Positions 56,565 to 64,000 of a stretch of DNA of 64,000 bases are shown here, one piece after another. The DNA lies in assembly GCA_031772625.1 (NCBI GenBank), contig CM062818.1, forward strand, positions 1,682,244,167 through 1,682,308,166, written 5' to 3'. The translations under genes were made by a program, and so were the position numbers. This stretch comes from Pinus tabuliformis (Eukaryota; Streptophyta; Pinopsida; Pinales; Pinaceae). Every line of letters starts with the position of its first letter. Within the stretch, counting starts at the first letter, position 1. A model generated the notes under the pieces. That model was not told the DNA's origin. It saw only the letters and a list, made by a program, of their open reading frames with translations, and did no database searches.

Positions 56565-57441
56565 TGTAGATTTTTCTTTAGATCAACGACTCATGTAATT
56601 TTCTAAAACATAAGACAAGAATCTACTCTACTCTTCTCAACAGAAACTGCAAATGATCGATGAAAACAATAAGCAGAAAGAGGAAGAATATCAATGGCAC
56701 ATAACACAATATTTCTCTGGGGAAAGAAACTACTCAAAACCCCGACTATCTATATTGCATTAACCAGAAGATATGAGAAGAATATACAATGCTTGTTCTC
56801 ATTAGAACAATTCCTACACAAGTATGATCTAACTCTCTGCCTCACAAGCCATCTCAAGCCAACACCTATCCAAATATGTTGCATGCCAAGCCCCTACTTG
56901 TGCAATTCCTAGAGGAATTAGCCCATATTTAATTAGGAAATCCTTCTTCCATACCACGCAATCCAAACTTAGGTCCTCAACTGATTGCATGCACCATCTG
57001 TACAACTCGGAAAATTATACAACTAATAGTACATTGTCCCTATACTCTAGTCTCAACTGGGTCTTCCTCTGAACCGACATGCATGAGTTATTTATGAGTG
57101 AATCTTTAGTTAGCTGGTGTGGCACTGAGGATGCACTGATGCACCAACTCACTACTAGACCTCTACTAGTTCCTCCAACAATTAGAACAAGTTTAACTGA
57201 CTATAACTCAGTTGGACAGAGATATCTAATTACAACTCTTGAAATCAATCTGGACCCCTAAAATTTAGGGGTCACACTTACATGACTCCAGATAGACTTC
57301 CAACTCAAATTTCCTAAGTCAATTAAGTCAATTTAACTTAATTAACTATTTACAAGTTTCTATGAGAATAGAACTCGATTTTAATTCACAATTTAATTCA
57401 AGGACAAATTAAATTGGAATTTATTTTTTCCATTTTTAACA
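56565..57441 (-). repeat. 5' LTR of C2
   Basis: 877 bp; on the minus strand it runs from TGTTAAAAATGG at 57441 to TCTACA at 56565. Confidence 0.92.
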
Positions 57442-57599
57442 CTCTTCTGCCTCACTGAAGCTCAAACTCTTCCACACCTAACTGCTGCTACTCTGGAAAA
57501 TCAAATTCTCCAAGTAACTCTAGTGTATTCTCCATCACCATGTCGATCTCCTCTTATTATCCATTGTTGGAGCACCAATGACCAAGATTAAAACTTAAT

Positions 57600-58492
57600 C
57601 AATGGATAGGATCATCTATGGATCTATACAAGTGAGTTTCTAGATTATTCTCACCTTATCTCAATTAATATTGATTAATTAACCATATTCCCTAAGTTTA
57701 GACTTAGGAAATATTTAAAAATCAGCTAATAAGCTCATTGAGACACTTCTAGGTAGAATTTCCGGAAACGATTTCTGGGATTTGGAGATCTCATTCATTC
57801 TAGCCTCTCCACCAAATTTTGTGGCTAGAACACATCCGATGCTATAAAAACTAACAAACGACTCCATATTTTCCAAAGCATTTGTGGTATTCTATACAAA
57901 ACAAATGGTGTCCTAGCAAAGGTAGGTACGATCACATATGAAAAGTCCATTTGTAATTTCCCTCCAATTGAGGCACATCATTTTCTTGATAATAACATAC
58001 ACTAAGCATCAGGCTCATCAATGATTACAATATCCATCGACACAAATATATCTTTATTAGCTACCAAAGACACCTTGACATCTTTCATAAGGCCATTTAC
58101 GGGTGTAGATTTTGAATCAAAACCACACACATTTTTGTAAGGCCTGGTGATGTCCATCCCCAATTGAGAAATGACTCTCAAAGGCATTACATTTGGAGAG
58201 GCATCAAAATCAAGCATTCAATTATGCAAGATGAGATTGTTGATCACCAAGGACAACAAAAATGGTTCATTTCCTCCATTCTTCTTATCAATATACATGT
58301 TTTGTAAAATGACTGAAGGGTCCTTGGGCTCTTCTTCAAATTTGAAAGCCTTACTGATTTGCCTCCTTTGAGGCCCCAACTTTGCTATCTCCAAAATATG
58401 AATTTGTACATTTACTATAGCCAAAACTTTGGTTATATCAACATCCAATGCAACATTAGGGTTTTGAGGTTTTAGCCTAGGCATAATTTTAG
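57600..58492 (-). pseudogene. Gypsy protease-region remnant
   Basis: The minus strand reads NLILHNCMLDFDASPNVMPL then QLGMDITRPYKNVCGFDSKS and GLMKDVKVSLVANKDIFVSM. This is the D-x-GASxNVMP protease block of plant Gypsy elements, with DFDAS in the active-site position. CMLLSRK and GKLQMDFSYVIVP follow near 57950. It is a fossil with several breaks, and no RT is recognised beyond it. Confidence 0.8.
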
Positions 58493-58830
58493 TGTTGAGA
58501 AATTAAGATGCTAGTAGATTAGGGTTAATTTCTCTATCATGATAATTACTTGTGAATGTTTGTTGGCTTTATTAAATTTTATGTTCTTCTTATTCATCAA
58601 ACAATTACCAAAAGTACAAAACATGAAGATCACAAGAGACAAAGAACACAAAGATGTAGCCTCCCAGCTAGGGAAAAACCCCACAAGGGGGAAAACCCAA
58701 ATAATCCTCTTCTTATAGAATCAGATCGAAGTGAAATGTCCAAGACCCAAGACCAAGGCCAACACTTCCACAAAGACCCAAGTTAACCCTCCTCCAAGTC
58801 TCATCCAATCAAGTCAAAGTCAACAAAATT
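58493..58830 (-). repeat. A3: partial LTR of the A family
   Basis: On the minus strand it ends TTTCTCAACA at 58493. Going upstream it matches A1/A2: GGTAATTGTTTGATGAA, GTGATCTTCATG, GGTTTTTCCCT(A/G)GCTG and TTCTATAAGAAGAGGA. The 5' limit is uncertain (at least to about 58790, perhaps 59040). No primer-binding site follows; the Gypsy protease remnant begins at once. Confidence 0.65.
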
Positions 58831-59808
58831 CAATGCTAGTTTAACATCTGAAATCTAGTCAACTCCTAAAATTTTGACTGTTGAAATTTCAGGCCTACAA
58901 TACTTCAAGAAAATTCTCAAAACTAGGGTTGAAAATTTTTCATCTTCTCTCTCCTTTGACTTCACTGCTTTTCCTTCTTGTCTCAACATAGAAATTGATG
59001 ATGATTGATGAGTGAGTGACTTGTTTTAAATAGTTGTATTTTAATTTTGGGTATTAAATACTAGACCTAGTCCCATTATCTCACCGACCCAACGAGATTC
59101 AAGGTTTTCGGCAGTGAAGAATAAAATCTATGATTTTCAACATGTGGCACCCACATGGCCATGCCTAGTTCACATGGTGCCACACCACTGCCACATGTGG
59201 GTCCACATGGCACACTAACCATACATGTATTGATACATGCTTTAGTTCCCCAGTAATACATTCCCCAGGTCAATATTCTTTATCTCCACGTCATCACTTT
59301 CTTGGGACAATATTGCTTACTCCTCGACATTACTTCCTTGAGCCAATATTCTTTACCTCCTCGACATCACTTACTCAAGCTCAAACACCACTTTTTCTTC
59401 TATGATAAACAATGAGAGCCCATGAGAACCAACCAACCAATGAGCAACTAGAGCCAACTTCTTTAGTTATGGCTTCATATATAATTATTCCCAGCATATG
59501 TCTGTGTGTTTGAGAGGTCGTCGCCTGTCTCCTTGATGTGCTAGGAGAAAAGGGCATCATTTCCTCCATTCCACCACCTCTAGTCATATCTCATAAATGT
59601 GCATCTGATAAATTAACTACTAGTAACTGGCTTCAATCTGGTCTGCACCATTACTTCCAATCACATCTCATAAATTAACTGTTAATGAGTTGGCTCATCA
59701 GAGTTGCAAAAGATAGTTTCTTGACTTCATCATTTAAGTTTAGGGTTGGGTCGTGGCTTCCCAACAAGAAAAATCCGTAAGACATTTGGATCCAAAAGGT
59801 CATTGTAA
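58831..59808. other. unassigned AT-rich DNA
   Basis: No gene seen. A 100-bp stretch at 59140-59215 is dense in CCACATGG / CCACATGTGG motifs, and ATAAATTAACT recurs near 59610 and 59670. Confidence 0.4.
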
Positions 59809-61332
59809 TGTTACAAAAAGGAAATAAAAGTGATAAACAAAGCAAAATACACATACAACACATAAATATTTAGACAACAATTAAACACCCATAAAATTGC
59901 ACTAGAACTGCGCCAAATTGAGCATTTTATTATGAAGAGGACAGTACAAATATATAGAATGTGTGCACCTGGGCTTGCCAAAGAAAGCTAGACAATTCCA
60001 GGTGAGAAAAACATTGTCGGGGACGTAAAGAAATGATTTCTCCTCAAGCTTTGCGCTGGCCCTGGAAATTCTACAATGTATGGTTGGAAGAAACCCTTGT
60101 TTGAACCTCCAAAAGTGCTCAGGAAATTTTGCCAAATTAATCTTGGACTCTCCACCACAAACCTAGAAAAACCTAGAAAGAGTTTTGGCAAATTCTACTG
60201 ACCACCTAGGACCCAAAATTTAAGCTCACTCCTCCCCACTGACTACCAAATAATTATGTTGTTTGGGGCACCAAAACACCCCCAAAAATTCTGCAAAATT
60301 AGGAGCAGACTCCTTGACCCCTAACCAACAAATCCTAGAAATGTTTTGGGCTAATTCTGACCTCCCGGAATTACCCAAAATCGGTGCTACGCTCTACTCC
60401 ATTGGTTTTGTGTCCCCCCTTAAAGATTAATTGCTAATTTACCCTTATTTCCTCCCTCCAAATGGCTGGGAAAAATTCAAAAATGTTTCCTTGGAAATTT
60501 AGGCCTAAAACCCCAGCTCCACTAGCTCCTCCTTACTGCAAATCTGGCCCACAAATTTTTCCCAAAAAATTATTGCGCAGGCCCTAGAGGACGAATTTGA
60601 GTTCTCTCTATAAATGTAGACTCCACCTCTGCAAATTACCACAAATTCTCATCCACCCTTAGGAGATTTTTCTCATAATTTCTTCAGCTGAAACTCCCTT
60701 AGAAACTCCTCAAACTAGTGGTACGAACTTCTCGCCCTGCGTCCTCCGAAACTCCTCAAATCAGTGGTGCAAACTTCTGGCCCTGCGTCCTCCTAGAGAT
60801 TCGAACTGGATGAGTTTGGATGAAAATGAACCACAAACTCCAACAGTCTCCTCTCCAATAAAATCTGAAATTCTCTCCCTAGGGTGGCACTCTAAGTCCA
60901 CCGAAAAAAGAGCTGAGATTTCCTCTCAAAAATCTCTTTGTTCTAAGCAGCATTGGTAGTCTTGGCTAAGCAGCTCAAGAGTAATCTAAATCAGAAATTT
61001 ATTTTTTCAAAAGCCCCGCAAAATGATTCCTCTTCCTCCTATTTATCTTGGTTGCCCCCTTTCTCTCCTTTTGGGTCCCACCCATTCGACTTCCTTCTCC
61101 CTAGCTCGTTTTTCCTAAGGGGTTTGAATTCCCCTTTTTGGGTGGCCCCACATCTCATTACCAATTTAATCTTTCATTTTCTCTAATGTTGGTGTCCTCC
61201 ATCTCTCCAAAAATTAAGTGGGGACTCCCTCCACCCACTTTTCCTAAGTGTACATGCCAAAATATTTCCCAACACCCAATTGCAAAAATAGAAATTCATC
61301 TAAGAAAAATTAATTTAATTGGGGACATTACA
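59809..61332 (-). repeat. G3: 3' LTR of a Gypsy-type element
   Basis: On the minus strand it starts TGTAATGTCCCC at 61332, directly after a polypurine tract. The probable end is TTTTTGTAACA at 59809 (1.5 kb), but this end is unproven. A TATA-like AGATAAATAGGAGG lies near 61045 on the minus strand. A 46-bp tandem duplication (60702-60793) lies in the transcribed part. The interior would lie to the right and is cut short by C3. Confidence 0.55.
60702..60793. repeat. 46-bp tandem duplication
   Basis: GAAACTCCTCAAA(C/T) ... GCCCTGCGTCCTCC occurs at 60702 and 60748, with about five differences. Confidence 0.9.
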
Positions 61333-61348
61333 ATCATCCCCTCTTTCA
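61333..61348 (-). other. polypurine tract of G3
   Basis: The minus strand reads ATGAAAGAGGGGATGAT immediately before TGTAATGTCCCC. Confidence 0.7.
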
Positions 61349-61628
61349 TTTAGAAATCAAATTTAAATGTTTTAAAGCACATTATATCAACCAACCATGG
61401 CTCGTGTCCATGCTGGCATTATAGTCACATTTTTAAATTACAAAAATTGAGGCAAATGAATGGGTTTTCACAAATATCATTGTGAATACAAACCAACCAT
61501 TCAATCCATTCAAACATAAGAATGTAGAGGATTGATTGGGTATTAAATTTGTTGGTGTTGGAATGAATTGTCGTCAACATTAAAATAAACAGTAAAAAAA
61601 ACATAATTCCACAACCCCTTAGCAATAA

Positions 61629-61741
61629 CAAAATTATATTGCTTATTGTTTTTGGAGTAAAATCCATGACCAAAATTTTGGACATATCAAAGTTCTGGTC
61701 ACACTGTTTTTACTCCAAAATCAATAAGCAATATGATTTTG
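61629..61741. repeat. short inverted-repeat (MITE-like) hairpin
   Basis: Arms CAAAATTATATTGCTTATTG and its near-inverse CAATAAGCAATATGATTTTG bracket a second paired segment (GGAGTAAAA / TTTTACTCC) and a CAAAATTTTG core. The total is about 113 bp and almost fully self-complementary. It lies between the G3 tract and the C3 LTR. Confidence 0.7.
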
Positions 61742-61836
61742 AAATGTGAAAATCTACATACCCGAATTACAAAATTACAAGAGTAGTTATTTATATCATT
61801 TACAATTACATCAAAATAATTGCATTTAGCTACTCT

Positions 61837-62232
61837 GTAGGTTTTAACCCTGTACAAAAATTACCTGCATACGAATTCTTAAACAAAGAAAATAAACAAT
61901 GCGAGAGCATAACCCATAAAACACATATGCACAGAGATTTTTCCCTGGATCCCAAAACCGGGACTACCAGCTTGATTTTTCATTATGTTCCTTTCAATGT
62001 TACAATACATATTTATACATGCCGAAGCATCCAATACCATGGACCGAAAACCATCGCGTCCAAAAAACATGTGCGAAAATCATGCACAAAACCATAGGTG
62101 GGTCCGCCCAACCTAACATATGGTCCAAAACCAAAATTTTCCGGGGCGCTGCCCGGACCCCATAAAGTGGGGTTACGGGTGCCCTTCAAACCCCCTATTA
62201 ACTATGTGGAAAGAATATAACACAACCCAACA
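61837..62232 (-). repeat. 3' LTR of C3
   Basis: It starts TGTTGGGTTGTG at 62232 (minus). The probable end is AAAACCTACA at 61837 (about 396 bp; uncertain). U3 carries GCAGCGCCCCGGAAAATTTT, a GC-rich motif I associate with plant Copia LTRs, and a TATA box GTATAAATATG at 62009-62018. Confidence 0.7.
62009..62018 (-). promoter_or_regulatory. TATA box of C3 LTR
   Basis: The minus strand reads ATGTATAAATATG, about 215 bp into the LTR. It is a close consensus match at the usual U3 position. Confidence 0.55.
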
Positions 62233-62243
62233 ATCTCCCATTT
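62233..62243 (-). other. polypurine tract of C3
   Basis: The minus strand reads AAATGGGAGAT immediately before the LTR start. Confidence 0.8.
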
Positions 62244-62437
62244 GTTGTTTTCTTTCCACAGGGGGCCACAGGAGAGCTTAGTCATTTTTTCAGCCCTGAT
62301 ATTCCCATTGCTTCTCTACACCAAGAGAACTTCTCAGAGCTCACAAATTTTGTCAATGCATCTGCAGTATTCTTCAAAGTGTCCACCTTTACTAGCAACA
62401 CCTTTCTGTCTTCTATCATATCCCTCACAAAGTGATA

Positions 62438-63949
62438 CTAAACATCAATGTGCTTTGTCTTTGAATGATAAGCAGGGTTCTTTGCCAAGAAAATTGCACT
62501 TTGGCTGTCACAGTCTATTCTTATAGCTCCCTGTACTAACCCCATACTTGAACACAATCTCTGCAACCAAATTGCTTCCTTGCTTGCATGAGTGGCTGCC
62601 ATGTATTCTGCCTCTGTAGTTGATAGTGCCACTACAGATTGTTTCTTACTCATCCAACTGACTGCACCTCCAAATAGGTTAAACACATACCCACTTGTAG
62701 ATCTTCTCTGATCCAGATCTCCAGCCCAGTCTACATCAACAAAGCCATGAATATCCAACACTCTGTCCAATCCTGGTCTTCCTTGGTAGCACAAACCATA
62801 ATCACTAGTGCCACGCAAATACCTGAAAACCCGCTTCACTGCTGTCCAGTGCTCCTTCCCAGGTTTTGACATAAACCTGCTCAATACTCCCACTGCATGT
62901 GCAATGTCTGGTCTAGTATAGACCATTGCATACATCAGGCTACCCACTGCACTTGCATATGGAACACGAGACATGTCCTCTTCCTCTTCTTGTGTCTTGG
63001 GACACTGTTCAACAGATAACCTCACACCTACAGGAATAGGAACCTTCACCGGTTTACTATCCTGCATATTAAACCTCTGGAGTATTGTCTCGACATACTT
63101 CCTCTGGTTTAACCAGAGCTTCCTCTTTGAACGATCTCTTTTAATTTCCATGCCCAAAATATAGTTTGCAGCACCAAGATCTTTTATGTCGAATTTGGAG
63201 GACAATTGGGTCTTCAAATCCTGGATAATTTCTTTGTCATTTCCAACCAGCAACATATCATCCACATACAAGACCAGATAAATAATACGGTCACCAATTA
63301 ATTTAAAATACACACAATGATCTGCTTTGCTTCTGGTGAAGCCAAGTCCCCGTATAAATGTATCAAATTTCTGATACCACATCCTTGGTGACTGTTTTAA
63401 CCCATACAGAGACTTCTTTAACTTGCATACCAGTTCTTTCTTACCCTTCACCGCAAAGCCTTCAGGTTGCTTCATGTAGATTTCCTCTTCCAAATCCCCG
63501 TGAAGAAATGATGTCTTCACATCCATCTGTTCTACCTCAAAATCAAAAGCAGCAGCAACAGATAAAAGTAATCTAATAGAAGTTACCTTGGCAACAGGAG
63601 AAAAAATATCACCAAAATCAATTCTCGGCACCTGGGAATAACCTTTTGCTACCAACCGAGATTTGTATTTCTCCACCTTTCCTTCTGCATTTGTCTTCTT
63701 CTTGAACACCCATTTGCCGCCAATGGGTTTCCTTCCAGCCGGCAACTCCACCAGATCCCAAGCCTCATTTTTGTGCAAAGATGCCATTTCATCGACCATG
63801 GCCTCTTTCCGAAGTTTTCCATCCTCTGAATCCACTGCTTCCTTCACAGTTCTGGGATCATTATCAGTAACAGACAAAGCAAAATTTGAACTGAAAGCAG
63901 ATGGACTATACCTTTCTGGCTGCCTTCTTTCTCGAACTGATCTTCTCAC
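62438..63949 (-). pseudogene. C3 reverse transcriptase and RNase H region
   Basis: RT: NEAWDLVELPAGRKPIGGKW, KSRLVAKGYSQ, FSPVAKVTSIRLLLS, QMDVKTSFLHGDLEEEIYM, LKKSLYGLKQSPRMWYQKF, then LVLYVDDMLLVGND (YVDD catalytic box) and KDLGAANYILGMEI. RNase H: YASAVGSLMYAMVYTRPDIA, DVDWAGDLDQRRSTSGYVF, VALSTTEAEYMAATHASKEA and HSKTKHIDV. The order and spacing are those of complete Copia pol. It is near-whole in this window. Confidence 0.93.
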
Positions 63950-64000
63950 AGCCGGAGTTTGTGGCTCTTCATCTTCTGATTCCTCCTCTGCTGCAGAGTC

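Larger units (their letters stand above)
51664..57441 (-). mobile_element. C2: Copia-type LTR retrotransposon, complete outline
   Basis: 5,778 bp with LTRs of 885 and 877 bp and a perfect 5-bp target duplication CTCTT (51659-51663 and 57442-57446). Minus-strand order: LTR, primer-binding site, gag, protease, integrase, RT, RNase H, polypurine tract, LTR, which is the Copia order with integrase before RT. LTRs differ at roughly 8-9% by eye, so it is middle-aged to old. It is broken, with about ten or more breaks, but every part is present. Confidence 0.93.
50925..57570 (-). repeat. LTR split by insertion of C2
   Basis: The minus-strand LTR end (CACA at 50925) adjoins the primer-binding site. 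The LTR runs to 51663, is interrupted by C2, and resumes at 57447. The upper end is uncertain (about 57570). A 68-bp tandem duplication (51471-51606) lies in the first piece; its CTGCCTCACTG motif recurs at the restart of the second piece. It is older than C2. Confidence 0.55.
61837..64000 (-). mobile_element. C3: Copia-type LTR retrotransposon, 3' part
   Basis: Minus strand: RT-RNase H (63949-62300), polypurine tract and 3' LTR. The rest runs past the right window edge. The RT-RNase H region is open for about 500 codons with every motif present, so the copy is probably young; only one late break is evident. No LTR pair is in the window to date it. Confidence 0.88.

Noticed and set aside
60953-61186. 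Small plus-strand frame near the G3 polypurine tract
   Set aside because: It is antisense to the LTR, is Pro/Phe/Ser-rich because of CT-rich DNA, and has no domain.

Overview
This looks like intergenic DNA from a large, repeat-rich seed-plant genome, most likely a gymnosperm (conifer). The case rests on AT-rich sequence, wall-to-wall nested LTR retrotransposons of both Copia and Ty3/Gypsy type, very long LTRs, an old LINE with a CCHC ORF1, and only one convincing host gene, an intron-less pentatricopeptide repeat (PPR) gene. The species call is inference. Short names used below: C1, C2, C3 = Copia-type elements; G1, G2, G3 = Ty3/Gypsy-type; T1 = gag-only long-LTR element; A1, A2, A3 = three copies of one LTR family; L1, L2 = LINEs.

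Layout. 1-1771: 5' part of C1 (minus), cut by the window edge, sitting in G1. 1775-18046: G1 (plus), with protease, RT-RNase H, integrase, a palindrome-rich spacer, an unusual extra ORF after pol, and a 3' LTR. Its extra ORF is split by G2 (10083-15970, minus), a compact chromodomain Gypsy element with matching LTRs and a perfect 5-bp target duplication. 18100-18320: stray Gypsy RT fragment. 18461-19507: solo LTR A1. 19560-28990: L1 (plus), interrupted by a 2.5-kb insertion, a foldback element with 147-bp inverted arms, and a large palindrome. 29257-32440: LTR A2, its primer-binding site and leader, with a cluster of telomere-like motifs. 32590-33402: 3' end of L2.

34725-36361 (minus): the PPR gene, 480 codons, 11 complete P-type motifs, with a probably frameshifted C-terminus and a tandem duplication downstream.

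38216-49790: an LTR-like sequence with a TATA box and 19-bp repeats, then T1 (38729-47333), whose 3.3-kb LTRs flank a short gag-only interior, then a Gypsy gag region. 49840-58830: minus-strand LTR debris, C2 (51664-57441, with a perfect CTCTT target duplication), a Gypsy protease remnant and LTR A3. 59809-61332: 3' LTR of G3. 61837-64000: 3' part of C3 (minus), whose RT is almost entirely open, so it is probably young.

Relative ages from comparing LTR pairs by eye: G2 about 2% divergence, C2 about 8-9%, T1 about 10%. Nesting order agrees: G2 is younger than G1, C1 younger than G1, and C2 younger than the LTR it splits. The sequences do not form a pathway. The host gene would act in RNA processing in an organelle; the rest is a stratified record of mobile elements. 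The most unusual items are G1's palindrome array, G1's extra ORF with a run of TQT motifs between two coiled coils, the gag-only T1, the foldback element in L1, and the PPR array with a readable RNA code.
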